Source of the DNA: Hahellaceae bacterium
Lineage (GTDB): Bacteria > Pseudomonadota > Gammaproteobacteria > Pseudomonadales > Oleiphilaceae
Direction of reading: 5' to 3'
DNA length: 38,518 nucleotides
NCBI GenBank assembly: GCA_016744695.1
Contig: JADGDV010000032.1
Location: forward strand, 1-38,518
A program made the translations under genes and the position numbers. The notes below the pieces were generated by a model. It did not search any database and was not told the origin of the DNA. It worked only from the letters and a program-made list of their open reading frames with translations. Shown piece by piece: positions 25,026 to 34,619 of this stretch. Positions within the stretch are counted from its first letter, which is position 1, and the number at the start of each line of letters is the position of its first letter.

Positions 25026-25142
25026 TGTGCACACTCTTTTTTATAAGCCAAGTTAGAATTTATAAAACTTGATGGTTTTGTTCTAGGCCACTTTATGTTC
25101 AACTCTCGTGCTCCTGTGTAAGGCCTTTCCAGAACTGAGTAA

Positions 25143-25361
25143 TCAATATTCATCTAGCTGAAAATCACCTCCTATATATATCAATCCATCTTTATCGTAA
25201 GTAAGGTCGGCTTCAATAAATGGGTCAAAATAGTCATCCATTGCATTGTGTTCAGCGACGGAATACTGACTCATGATGTTTTTGATATTACCTGAGCTTT
25301 CGTTGCAAGCTGAAAGACTTAATGTTAAGAGTAGCGATAGGAATATATTGTTATATTTCAT
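25143..25361 (-). CDS. Small lipoprotein, function unknown
   Basis: 72 aa with a lipoprotein signal (SLLLTLSLSAC, Cys 19) and an acidic mature part rich in Asp and Tyr (EHNAMDDYFDPFIEADLTYDK). AAAGGA lies about 7 nt before the ATG. It stands between the secreted protein at 25420 and the cytochrome gene at 25025 on the same strand (gaps 58 and 117 nt), so it is likely part of the same transcript. Asn after the Cys leaves outer-membrane location probable but not certain. I recognise no family. Confidence 0.7.
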   Translation of the reverse strand: MKYNNIFLSLLLTLSLSACNESSGNIKNIMSQYSVAEHNAMDDYFDPFIEADLTYDKDGLIYIGGDFQLDEY

Positions 25362-25419
25362 GCTTTAATCCTTTGGTTGGTTGTACGGGTAGGTTTAGTT
25401 TATATAAGGGGCGTAAGCC

Positions 25420-25884
25420 TTAGTCAGACAAAACAGCGCTTAGAGTCACTGACTCCACCTGGCCTCTAAGGTTTACGTCTGCGTCTACATTAAAATGAAC
25501 AAAACGGTTCATTTTCCATGTTGTTAGTCCAATTACATCTATATCGAATGTGTCTTTTATTGTATTTTGAAGGTACTGCTTGATATTTTTTTTCCAATTA
25601 TTATTTTCTATGTTGGGTGATTTATTGAATCGATGTGTTGATTCAGTTTCTGTATTAAAAATCGTTGGTACATCTCTTTGAGGTTGTGTGTTGTTATTTA
25701 TATACACACCTGCATATAGGCGATGTGTGCAGAAGGCCGGGCGTGATTTGTAACAAATGTCTTGGAATATAGAGTCTTTTTTCACTTGCGCAAAAATGGT
25801 TTCTGAGGCACACAGCAGTACAACTAGTGATAATAAATACGCTTTTATTCTGGGTGTATTGATATGTTTCGTGTTATTTAACAT
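25420..25884 (-). CDS. Exported protein of unknown function heading the second cytochrome operon
   Basis: 154 aa. It has a signal peptide (AYLLSLVVLLCASETIFA, cleavage before QVKK) and a mature part of about 120 residues with two Cys (ICYKSRPAFC) and a C-terminal beta-rich section (WKMNRFVHFNVDADVNLRGQVES). I know no family for it. AAGAGG stands 11 nt before the ATG. A copy of the shared operator lies 69 nt upstream. It appears to be the first gene of the minus-strand run with the lipoprotein, the YceI/cytochrome and DUF1501 genes. Confidence 0.65.
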   Translation of the reverse strand: MLNNTKHINTPRIKAYLLSLVVLLCASETIFAQVKKDSIFQDICYKSRPAFCTHRLYAGVYINNNTQPQRDVPTIFNTETESTHRFNKSPNIENNNWKKNIKQYLQNTIKDTFDIDVIGLTTWKMNRFVHFNVDADVNLRGQVESVTLSAVLSD

Positions 25885-25953
25885 TTTTAACGCGGCCTCT
25901 TAATGACTACTGAGAGCACATATTTTATTAGGAGTATGCTAGCTTAGGTATTA

Positions 25954-25980
25954 GGTGAATGGGCTAGCTGATGGCCTAGG
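25954..25980 (-). promoter_or_regulatory. Shared operator upstream of the second cytochrome operon
   Basis: On the minus strand CCTAGGCCATC and CTAGCCCATTCACC stand 11 bp apart, 27 nt in total. The inner end is 69 nt before the ATG at 25884. Half-site 2 lacks the GG of the consensus but keeps TAGCCCAT. Confidence 0.55.
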
Positions 25981-26010
25981 CCGACCCTGGTTTTACGTTA
26001 TTTCACATGG

Positions 26011-26033
26011 CCTAAGCCTGATGGGTTAGACCC
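26011..26033 (+). promoter_or_regulatory. Related operator upstream of the 64-aa gene
   Basis: ATGGCCTAAGCC matches half-site 1. Read on the other strand, the following bases give TCTAACCCATCAGG, a match to half-site 2, so here the two halves face each other. The inner end is 66 nt before the ATG at 26100. The orientation differs from the other copies, so this one is less certain. Confidence 0.45.
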
Positions 26034-26099
26034 TTGTACGACTCGCTAAGTCTTGTTGTATAGTTGCCTCTAGTTTTACTTACCTAAGGGGTTTGCATC

Positions 26100-26294
26100 A
26101 TGAAATTGAAAATGAGTCATATCAGTAGTGCTTTAATGAATACAATCGAGGGTGGATTGTCGATTAGCTTTGTTGATCACACAGAGAAGCAGGCAGTCAA
26201 TGATAATGACTTTTTTGAAGTCAATATTGATAAAAAAACGGCAAAGATTAAATACAATATGTATTCAGGGAATGTTGTTTCAATTTACAGCTAA
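26100..26294 (+). CDS. Small protein of 64 aa, function unknown
   Basis: The protein is basic at its N-terminus (MKLKMSHISS), then IEGGLSISFVDHTEK, and ends with a short beta-like section (AKIKYNMYSGNVVSIYS). AAGGGG lies 8 nt before the ATG, a good ribosome binding site. It has no signal peptide. It precedes the REC-GGDEF gene on the same strand by about 95 nt and has a related operator upstream, as does the 57-aa gene at 3446. No family is recognised. Confidence 0.6.
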   Translation: MKLKMSHISSALMNTIEGGLSISFVDHTEKQAVNDNDFFEVNIDKKTAKIKYNMYSGNVVSIYS

Positions 26295-26389
26295 ATAAGT
26301 GTGGAAAATATAGATATAGTGCCTACTCTTATATAATGCTCACTCTATGATATGTGGGTTGTCGATATTTAACATGCGGACAATTTGTA

Positions 26390-27493
26390 TTGAATATACT
26401 CGTTATTGATGATCACAGACTTTTTCGAGATGGGTTAATGCTCGTTTTGAAACGTCTAGTAGATATAGGTGAAGTTTATGAAGCGGGAAGTGGTCAAGAG
26501 GCACTTTCAATGTTTACTAACTTAGATCTGGATTTAATTATAATTGATTACCATCTTCCTGACATGATAGGCCCCATGTTACTTCGAAAGATAAAACAAG
26601 AAACACCTGAAGTGCCTGTTTTACTCATGTCCGGGTCCGAAGAACCTGCAATGATTAGGTCTGCTTTGGAAGGTGGTTCAAGTGGGTTTATCCCTAAATC
26701 AGCTGACCCCGATGAAATTCTTGATGCAATAAATTTGGTGATGCAGGGAGAAATTTATGTTCCCCCTAAGGTACTCGAAAAGTTAGAGAAAAATCAGCTG
26801 GATGTAAATAGTGCTGGCGGGTTGGACTATGCCGACCTGATGCATCTAGCCAAAGTGACAAAAAAAGTCATCGAAACCAGTGATTGGAGTATTAGGGCGA
26901 AGCATGACCAAGCAAACCGTCCCGAGGCGGTGGAAGCATTTAATGACATGCTGGAAAAAATGGAGAGTCAATATAACGAACTACGCCAGCATGCCTTTCA
27001 TGACCCGCTGACAGATTTACCTAATAGGCGGTTATTTGATGACCGGATTATACATGCTTTACATTCTGCGAGTCGTAAGTCACAAAAACTTGCCTTGATA
27101 GCAATGGATCTAGATTTCTTTAAACAAATTAATGATACCTATGGTCATGATCAGGGAGATGCATTATTAAGAATAATTGCGGCTCGATTAAAAAAATCAA
27201 TTCGTAAAGTTGATACCGCATGTCGCCTTGGTGGGGATGAATTTTTGGTGTTATTGGCAGAAGTAGAAAGTAATGAGGCTGTGCAGTTGGTTGTAAAACG
27301 AATGTTTAATGCGTTGACGGAGGAGGTGGAGCTAGGGGGGGTTACTTTGTCTCCCAGTGTCAGTATGGGAGTTGCAATATCTCATGGTGAGCATTTACCG
27401 GCAGAATTGTTTAAAAGAGCGGATGATGCGCTCTATGAAGTTAAACATGGAGGCAAAAATAGCTTTCGTTTTTTTCATAGTAGTCTAGTTTAA
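26390..27493 (+). CDS. Response-regulator diguanylate cyclase (REC-GGDEF)
   Basis: 367 aa from TTG 26390 (MNILVIDDH). A GTG at 26354 in frame adds 12 residues unlike a receiver N-terminus. The receiver domain has D53 and K103 and resembles NarL-type receivers more than PleD-type ones: its stretch GEIYVPPKVL is almost repeated in the regulator at 37116 (GGIYVPPAIL). A helical linker follows. The GGDEF domain is intact, with DPLTDLPNRR at its start, RLGGDEF at 279-285 and an inhibitory-site RKVD at 272-275. It should make c-di-GMP on phosphorylation. It lies upstream of the TpsB/TpsA adhesin genes, so control of adhesion is the likely job. Confidence 0.9.
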   Translation: MNILVIDDHRLFRDGLMLVLKRLVDIGEVYEAGSGQEALSMFTNLDLDLIIIDYHLPDMIGPMLLRKIKQETPEVPVLLMSGSEEPAMIRSALEGGSSGFIPKSADPDEILDAINLVMQGEIYVPPKVLEKLEKNQLDVNSAGGLDYADLMHLAKVTKKVIETSDWSIRAKHDQANRPEAVEAFNDMLEKMESQYNELRQHAFHDPLTDLPNRRLFDDRIIHALHSASRKSQKLALIAMDLDFFKQINDTYGHDQGDALLRIIAARLKKSIRKVDTACRLGGDEFLVLLAEVESNEAVQLVVKRMFNALTEEVELGGVTLSPSVSMGVAISHGEHLPAELFKRADDALYEVKHGGKNSFRFFHSSLV

Positions 27494-27559
27494 AACTGCG
27501 GAAACAGGGCCTGTATTTTAATTTGTATTTTTTTGATAAGAGCTTAATAAGTAAACATT

Positions 27560-29200
27560 ATGCGGCCAAATTATTTGATTATTAATAAGACATGCATTTT
27601 CTTTTTATTTGTAGTTACATCTTTGCTTTATGCCCCTTTATCTATTTCTGAAAGCTTTCCAAGGGCTGGCTCAACAACTAACTCAATTCAAACTATCTAT
27701 ATAGAAAATATCGATATTTCTAAACTAACAGCTTACCCTGATTTTGGCATTGATAAAAAATCTTTAGAGCAGCGTTTAAAAAAGGAAAAGGCTAAATTTC
27801 CTAAATCAATTACCTTGGAGCAACTAAAAACAATTACAGATAGTTTTACTAAATATTATCAATCTAATGGTTTGAAATTTCATTCAGTTTTTTTGCCCCC
27901 ACAAAAAGTGAGTGGAGGAAATACGATTCAGTTTGCAATGATTGAAGCGACACTAGGTGATGTAGATGTACGCGGGTCTGATGATAGCTTGAATGTAAGT
28001 ATTGAAAGTTTATTTTCAGGGGTTGTCGGCAAGACTCTATACCAACCCAATATTGATAAAATTGTGCTGGCTCTGCAAGAACAATATGGTCTGGATACCT
28101 TCTCTTATTATTCTCGTGGTAACGAAAGCGGGCAGGTAAGGCTTAATATTAAAATTAGTAAAGTACAAAGTTGGAACGTATCTATAGGTGCTGATAATTT
28201 TGGTAATGAAAGTACTGGCCAGGACCGCGTGATACTGAGTAGTAGTCTTCATCATATTATTAGCGATTTCGATAGGCTATCGCTTGGTTTGCTACGGACG
28301 GTCGTAGATGATGAGAAAAATACTTTTGGTTATTTGGGTTATGTTATACCGGTTTTCTCTTTGGATCACGAAATCAGTGCGCAGGTTAGTAATAATGTTT
28401 TTGAAGTAGGGCAGGATTTTGAGAGCTTGGGGATAGAAGGCGATGCTTTAATTTCAGAGTTAAATTATCACTATACTCTTGTGCGTAGTTTTGAAAAAAA
28501 TCATAAACTTGGGGTGGGGCTGAATCATAAATCGAATGATTACGAGAATGCCTTCGATGACCCTTTATTGACGCAAGATGAAACCAGCAAAAGTGTTAAT
28601 CTAAGTTGGAGCTATCAATACCGCCCAAAAGCATCATCTTGGTTATATCGCTCTAACTATGCAGTCTCTCACGGAGAGTTTGATATAGGGCTGGATGAAA
28701 CCAAACATAGCTTTACAAAATATCAAACGAGTCAGCAGTTGGAATGGGCCTTAGGGTCAGCCAATTCATTTTTATTCTCTAACTTTAGGTGGTTAGTTAA
28801 AGGGCAGTATTCGCCTGAAAAGTTATCCTCTTTTGATCAGTTTTCAATGACGGGGGCGTATGCTGTACGTGATTTCGCCCCTGGTTATTTCAGCGGAGAT
28901 AGTGGGTTCATTAATACCATCGAATGGTGGTGGCCTAATGTTTTTTCATTTACTGGCGAGAGCGTTCGGGTTATGCCATTTTTATATGTAGATGCGGGTT
29001 ATGGCGAACGATTAGATCAAATGTCTGAGTATGATTCCAGTGTTAAATTAGCGGGTGCTGGTATTGGCTTACAAGGGATATTTTTTAAAAAAGGCATTGT
29101 TTCAGTTTCTGCTGGCAACAGCTTAATGGAAGAAGTTAGGGATAACCCGAGCCCTGAAGAGCAAACCTTCCTGATTCGCTTAGGTTATTCTTTACCTTAG
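27560..29200 (+). CDS. Two-partner secretion outer-membrane transporter (TpsB, ShlB/FhaC type)
   Basis: 546 aa, close to the usual length. It has a signal peptide to about 30 (SIS then E), a POTRA-type region about 45-205 with the conserved run SNGLKFHSVFLPPQ, and a C-terminal 16-strand-type barrel ending in LIRLGYSLP. In place of the usual VRGY-type loop motif it has AVRDFAPGY (around 433-447). It should translocate the product of the next gene, 29 nt downstream. The ribosome binding site is weak. Confidence 0.9.
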   Translation: MRPNYLIINKTCIFFLFVVTSLLYAPLSISESFPRAGSTTNSIQTIYIENIDISKLTAYPDFGIDKKSLEQRLKKEKAKFPKSITLEQLKTITDSFTKYYQSNGLKFHSVFLPPQKVSGGNTIQFAMIEATLGDVDVRGSDDSLNVSIESLFSGVVGKTLYQPNIDKIVLALQEQYGLDTFSYYSRGNESGQVRLNIKISKVQSWNVSIGADNFGNESTGQDRVILSSSLHHIISDFDRLSLGLLRTVVDDEKNTFGYLGYVIPVFSLDHEISAQVSNNVFEVGQDFESLGIEGDALISELNYHYTLVRSFEKNHKLGVGLNHKSNDYENAFDDPLLTQDETSKSVNLSWSYQYRPKASSWLYRSNYAVSHGEFDIGLDETKHSFTKYQTSQQLEWALGSANSFLFSNFRWLVKGQYSPEKLSSFDQFSMTGAYAVRDFAPGYFSGDSGFINTIEWWWPNVFSFTGESVRVMPFLYVDAGYGERLDQMSEYDSSVKLAGAGIGLQGIFFKKGIVSVSAGNSLMEEVRDNPSPEEQTFLIRLGYSLP

Positions 29201-29229
29201 GTGCTGTACAAGAGAAGAGAGTGATAGCA

Positions 29230-32200
29230 ATGAAAAAGAACATGTATATTGAAAAATCTACACTGACCTTAGCCGTACATACCGTGATTGCATGTTTGGT
29301 TTGCTCAACCTTTGTGCATGCTCTACCAAAGCAGCCCTTGATTAATGGTGGTCAAGCGACTATTTCAACTGGTGCCAATGCTATGGTTGTGCAGCAGCAT
29401 ACTGACCGTGTCAGCATTGATTATCAAGGCTTTGATATCGGAGCTCATGAAAGTGTGGTATTCCAGCAACCTTCCGTCCATTCAATTGCGTTAAATCGCG
29501 TGGTGGGGAATAACGCCTCTCAAATACTTGGAACGCTTCAATCTAATGGCCAGTTATTTTTAGTTAATCCCAATGGTATTGTTTTTGGTCAGGGTGCTCA
29601 TGTTGATGTGGGGGGGCTGGTTGCCACTACGCTGAATATTAATGATGAAGATTTTTTTAATGGAAAATTTCACTTTTCTGGTGAGTCTACCGGCTCTATT
29701 AATAATGACGCTTTAATTGAAGCGGCTGAAAATGGTTTGCTGGCGTTTGTTAGTCGAGAAGTGATTAACAATGGCGATATCATTGCTAATGGTGGCCGTA
29801 TTGAACTTCATGCGGCGAATGATATTACGCTCAATATGAGTGGTGATGCGGTCTCTATTGAATCTAACTCTGCTACGCTCGATGCTTTAATAGAAAACCA
29901 TGGTTTGATCCAATCGGATGGTGGCCACATTGTGTTTAATGCCAACGCACTTGAAGCGCTAGAACAAACTGTTGTAAATAATACTGGGGTTATTAAAGCT
30001 GCACGGATTGAGGAGCAGGGCGGTGAAATTTTTATAGTAGGCACCACAGGTGATTTGATTCTAGATGGTGAATTAAATACTAATGGAATTGGCCAAACTG
30101 ATGCAGGGCATATCCAGTTGGAGTCCAACCGGATTGCTGTTCTAGGTAATATCAATGCGAATGGTGATCTACTTGGAAATGGAGGTGATGTTCGTATTAC
30201 TGCTGATGACACGATTGTGTTGGCGCATGACGCCAGTGTATCAGCAAATGCTGGTTCGTTAGGCGATGGCGGTGAAATTATCGCTTATAGTCCTAGTGTG
30301 GCTATTTTTCAAGAGGGGGCTAGGCTAGAGGCGAAAGGTGGTGCTGAATCAGGTCATGGAGGGTTTATCGAGGTATCAGGTCTTGAGCGCGTTGAAATCT
30401 ATGGGGTGGCTGATACCTCTGCAGAGCATGGAGAAGTAGGTACTTTTTATATTGACCCTTATGATATCACAATCAGTTCGGCAGGGAGTGCCAATGGAGC
30501 CTTCGATGCAGCTAACCCAAATAGTTGGGAAGGTGCTGGCGTGGGTGCGACTTCGACCATTAATACGGGAGCGATCACCAGCGCTTTGTCATCGACTGAT
30601 GTGATCATCAATACCGCTTTAAATGACGGAACTGGACCAGGAACGGGCACAGGTAATATAACAGTAAGCGACAACATTGATTTAAATGGTGGTCACGGGA
30701 ATACATTAAGTTTAATCGCCGATAACGATATTACGTTGGCTGCGGGCGTAAAAATTCAAGACCTTACTCCGGGTACGGTTGATGCAGTAAACGTAAATTT
30801 AACCGCAGGTAACGATATTATTTTAAATAATGATTCTGATATTTTCACCACCGGAGGCAATGCAACAGTCAGTGCAGGCGGAAAGTTCGATACTTTTGGT
30901 AGTTCGTCTATTCAAACTGGAACAGGTTTAATTGATATTACGGCAAATGATGTCAGCCTAATAGGACTGCTTCGTTCAAGCAGTACTGCCGATAACGCGA
31001 TTACCATCAGAAGTAGCGACCGAATAGTGGATGCTGGTGCTCCGTCCATTGATATAGAAGCATTAAACGGGGGGGTAGTTTTTCAGGCTGTTAATGGTAT
31101 TAGTTTAGACGCTAAGTTCAAAAAAGCAGATATTACTAATACCGCCGGCGGTACAGTCACGCTTGATACGAACAATGCAGTGGAATTTACCGATATTGAT
31201 GTGGCAGGTGATTTCATGTTAACCAGCGGAAACAGTGACATTACTATTAGTGGATTCACTAGATCACAAAATTTATCTTTAAATACCGGCGGGAATCTTA
31301 CGGTCAACGATAGTGTGTTGGTTGATGTTGGAGCACATACCATTGATCTAGATGCGACAGGAAATATCACCGTAACAGGCCTTATAACAAGCAATGCAAC
31401 CGCCACTGCGATAGATATCAATGCTGGCGGTCAGATTATAGACGGCGGTAACGCAAACCTAGATATTAACGCGAGCACTGGAACCATTACTTTAACAGCC
31501 GATGGTGGTATTGATGCGGATATCGATGCCAATCTACTTTCAGTCACTAATACCACTGGCGGTAATGTCAGCATTAATGATGCAGATTCGTTTACCTTAT
31601 CTAATCTTAATACCGTGGCTGATGCGGAGATTAGTGCTGGTGCTGATCTTACGCTGGGAATAGGCTCTATTGCGTTAGTAACCAACCTAACGCTTGATGC
31701 AATTGGCCTGTTAACGATACCTGATGCAGGTATCGTTTTAGCGGATGATATTGTTATTTCAGCAGGTGATATTGTTGATGTTAGTGGTAGAGATATCAAT
31801 TTAGCAGCAGATAACTTATTTTTAGATATTACATCCTTGGCTGCGAACACTACTTTCAATTCGAGTGTTAATACATTGGATGCCAACTTCGGCGGTGCAG
31901 GGAGTGTTACCGTATCAAATGATGCGGATATTCAACTGATTGACAGTGCCTTTGATGTAAATAGTAATGCTCTGACTTTTGGTACTTCCAATGTCGATAT
32001 ATTAAGCACCGGAAATATTTCTATTTCTAACAATATAGATTTGGATGGGACTAATGGCACTACATTGATGTTAGAGGCAGGGTTTAACTTTTTTTTAGGT
32101 GATGGCATTACCATTCGTGATTCAGCAACCGGAAGTGTTGATACAACTAATTTGGTAGTCGAAGCAACGAATGATATTACGATGGGGGCTAACAGCATCA

Positions 32201-34563
32201 TCGATGTAACTGCAGGAACGGTATCTTTAAACGCAGACAGCAATAGCTCAGGTACTGGCATCGCAAATATTAGTTCTGTCATCACAGCCAATGCAAGCAC
32301 ATCAGCACTGTATATACATGGTAACGAAATACATGATGCGACGGCTGTGAGTGATGACTTGCAAGCGGTTAATGGGCGAATCACCTTAGATTCTCTCTCA
32401 ACCATTGGGGGTGGTGTTGGGGGTAGCATTGATACCTTAGCCGATAGACTTGTTATTATCTCCAATGGTGATGTGGCAATTAATCAGGGAGCGCAGAATT
32501 TAAATATTGAAAGTATTGCAGGGGCAAATAACTTAACCGTTGATGCACAAGGTGCTGTGCAAGTACCTGATGCTGGAATCAATGTGTCCATAAATTCTTT
32601 ATCAATTACCGCAACAGATATTATCGACTCTGATCGTATTGTTAATTTGACTGCTGGCACGCTTATTCTGAATACCCAAACCACGGGGGGGGCATCAACG
32701 TTTAATACAACCGTTTCTAGTCTGGATCTTACTAATACAGGCAGCAGCCAAGTAACGGTGAATGAAACCGATAATCTAGCGCTTGTGAATGGGGTAATGA
32801 GCAGTGGGGACCTGACTGTTAGTGCAGGAAATGACCTTACGATTCAAACCAACGACATTGAACTAGAGGGCGTTAATGGACAAACCCTTATTTTGAGTGC
32901 TGGTAATAACCTTGATGTAAATATCAATATTCGAGATAGTGTCGGGGGGGGTAATAACGATACCGATATTCAGTTGTTAGCAGGTAATGATATAACTATG
33001 GCCACTGGCACTGAAATCAATGCGGGGGCAGGGCAGATTCAAGTCGTTGCAACAGGGGGAGATGCAAATATTGGGCGTTTAGCCAGTACTAATTCAAGCT
33101 CTAATGCTATTCAAATTTCATCGGGAGGCCAAATTACAGATCGCTTTACCGGTACAAACCTTGTTGCGAGTAATGGTGGCGCTGTTCTACGCGCTGTAAA
33201 TGGAATAAATAATGGAAGCAATGCCTTAGGGACGAATTTAAGTCAGCTATCTATTACCAATACAACGAGTGGTGAAGTACGTATTGCCGAAACGGATGAC
33301 ATTCAAATTAATAGTTTAGATGTAACAGGTACAAGCACACTCACGCGAATCGAAAGTCTCGGTGGCTCGCTGGTGATTCCCGTATCATCAAATGTTACTG
33401 GCGCACTTCATTTGATTGCAGCGGCGGATATTAATGATGGAGACCATAATTTAACGTTTACCACGATGGATACGCTGAGTCTGAACTTAGGAGCCCCGGT
33501 AGGTAATCTGAATTTGAATACCGATGTTAATAATTTGCAGGTTGTTCTGGGAGCCGCGAGTGATTTGCTCGTCACTGAAACTAATGACCTAAATTTAGTT
33601 GATGTGGCGGGGTTAGGTGCAGCAATTCAACTAAGTTCTGGTGATTTTACCTTGAGTACCTTAGGGGGCGATATTAACGTACAAAGTGATGTGAGTACGG
33701 CTCAGGGTGACATTAGTATAACCTCAATAGGGAATATGGAAATCAACGCCTTAGTTAGTGCCAGTGATACGCTTAATGATGGAGTACGTGAAGGCCTGAT
33801 AGATTTAGGCGTCAATGGTGGTGATTTCAATTTTGGAAATACAGGGGCTGCCTCTCTAATATCAACAAACACGGTTGACCAAAGTAGTGGGGGTGGCTTG
33901 GGATCAACGGTCAGTGACCAAGTCGCTATTCGTATTCAGCAACTTTCTAATGATTTAACTATCCATAGTTTTAATTTGGGTGATGGTCTTGGTTCAGATG
34001 CGCTTATTAGCGCAGTCGGTGGTGATATCTATATAAACAATATAGGGTCACTAGATAATGCATTGCGCCCTATTACTACAAATAGCGATCTAACTATTGA
34101 GACATTTAATAATATTGCAGATGCAGCAACAGGCTCGGTATCTATTAATAATTTAACTGACAATGGTGCCACTTTTTTGGCATTAGCAGGTCGCTCACTT
34201 CAAATTAACAGCGCAATGCAGGTTAACCCTCCGGTCATTATCCCTCCTACCACCCCTATTATCCCTGTCACTCCTAGCATCCCCGATATCGAGCAAGATC
34301 AACTGGATACCATTATTTCTGATATTGTAATTAATGCAGAGAATGATACAGGTGCTTCTAAAACTGAGGGGAATACACCTAATATTGAAGATGAAGTACA
34401 GGCTGATGAACAGCGAGTCGCGCGTGTATTTAACCGTGCATTTAGTGTGTGTCAGGGGGGAGATAACAAGGCACAAGATGGAACTTGCAGAACAGAGCGT
34501 AGTTTAGTTAAGTTTTTAGATGCGTTTTTAATCGGTGGCGAGTTGCCTGCGACAGGGAATTAG
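29230..34563 (+). CDS. Filamentous-haemagglutinin-type TpsA exoprotein
   Basis: 1777 aa from ATG 29230, with GAGAG before it; an in-frame GTG at 29221 is less likely. Signal peptide about 1-31. The TPS secretion domain covers about 35-280 and has the diagnostic NPNGI at 113-117. The rest is a long series of beta-helix-type repeats (NDITL, GGNLTV, DSVGG and similar). The C-terminal 37 residues hold a Cys pair, C1741 and C1753 (VCQGG to GTCRTE), like the C-terminal disulfide that anchors HMW-type adhesins to their TpsB. It is therefore probably a surface-retained adhesin. It is the largest gene in the window and contains several G tracts of 7-8. Confidence 0.9.
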   Translation: MKKNMYIEKSTLTLAVHTVIACLVCSTFVHALPKQPLINGGQATISTGANAMVVQQHTDRVSIDYQGFDIGAHESVVFQQPSVHSIALNRVVGNNASQILGTLQSNGQLFLVNPNGIVFGQGAHVDVGGLVATTLNINDEDFFNGKFHFSGESTGSINNDALIEAAENGLLAFVSREVINNGDIIANGGRIELHAANDITLNMSGDAVSIESNSATLDALIENHGLIQSDGGHIVFNANALEALEQTVVNNTGVIKAARIEEQGGEIFIVGTTGDLILDGELNTNGIGQTDAGHIQLESNRIAVLGNINANGDLLGNGGDVRITADDTIVLAHDASVSANAGSLGDGGEIIAYSPSVAIFQEGARLEAKGGAESGHGGFIEVSGLERVEIYGVADTSAEHGEVGTFYIDPYDITISSAGSANGAFDAANPNSWEGAGVGATSTINTGAITSALSSTDVIINTALNDGTGPGTGTGNITVSDNIDLNGGHGNTLSLIADNDITLAAGVKIQDLTPGTVDAVNVNLTAGNDIILNNDSDIFTTGGNATVSAGGKFDTFGSSSIQTGTGLIDITANDVSLIGLLRSSSTADNAITIRSSDRIVDAGAPSIDIEALNGGVVFQAVNGISLDAKFKKADITNTAGGTVTLDTNNAVEFTDIDVAGDFMLTSGNSDITISGFTRSQNLSLNTGGNLTVNDSVLVDVGAHTIDLDATGNITVTGLITSNATATAIDINAGGQIIDGGNANLDINASTGTITLTADGGIDADIDANLLSVTNTTGGNVSINDADSFTLSNLNTVADAEISAGADLTLGIGSIALVTNLTLDAIGLLTIPDAGIVLADDIVISAGDIVDVSGRDINLAADNLFLDITSLAANTTFNSSVNTLDANFGGAGSVTVSNDADIQLIDSAFDVNSNALTFGTSNVDILSTGNISISNNIDLDGTNGTTLMLEAGFNFFLGDGITIRDSATGSVDTTNLVVEATNDITMGANSIIDVTAGTVSLNADSNSSGTGIANISSVITANASTSALYIHGNEIHDATAVSDDLQAVNGRITLDSLSTIGGGVGGSIDTLADRLVIISNGDVAINQGAQNLNIESIAGANNLTVDAQGAVQVPDAGINVSINSLSITATDIIDSDRIVNLTAGTLILNTQTTGGASTFNTTVSSLDLTNTGSSQVTVNETDNLALVNGVMSSGDLTVSAGNDLTIQTNDIELEGVNGQTLILSAGNNLDVNINIRDSVGGGNNDTDIQLLAGNDITMATGTEINAGAGQIQVVATGGDANIGRLASTNSSSNAIQISSGGQITDRFTGTNLVASNGGAVLRAVNGINNGSNALGTNLSQLSITNTTSGEVRIAETDDIQINSLDVTGTSTLTRIESLGGSLVIPVSSNVTGALHLIAAADINDGDHNLTFTTMDTLSLNLGAPVGNLNLNTDVNNLQVVLGAASDLLVTETNDLNLVDVAGLGAAIQLSSGDFTLSTLGGDINVQSDVSTAQGDISITSIGNMEINALVSASDTLNDGVREGLIDLGVNGGDFNFGNTGAASLISTNTVDQSSGGGLGSTVSDQVAIRIQQLSNDLTIHSFNLGDGLGSDALISAVGGDIYINNIGSLDNALRPITTNSDLTIETFNNIADAATGSVSINNLTDNGATFLALAGRSLQINSAMQVNPPVIIPPTTPIIPVTPSIPDIEQDQLDTIISDIVINAENDTGASKTEGNTPNIEDEVQADEQRVARVFNRAFSVCQGGDNKAQDGTCRTERSLVKFLDAFLIGGELPATGN

Positions 34564-34619
34564 CTAGAATTATTAATATGACTGTATGTTTTTTTGTATT
34601 TTAAAAAGAGTAATTATAT

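Noticed and set aside
25067-25087. Further copy of the shared operator upstream of the second YceI cytochrome
   Set aside because: CCTAG and AACCATCAAG are present but about 5 bp too close together and only 42 nt from the start; the gene is better explained by read-through from 25884.
26100-26294. Double-glycine leader peptide (IEGG) suggesting a bacteriocin-like precursor
   Set aside because: There is no peptidase-containing ABC transporter or immunity-type gene nearby, and the motif alone is weak.
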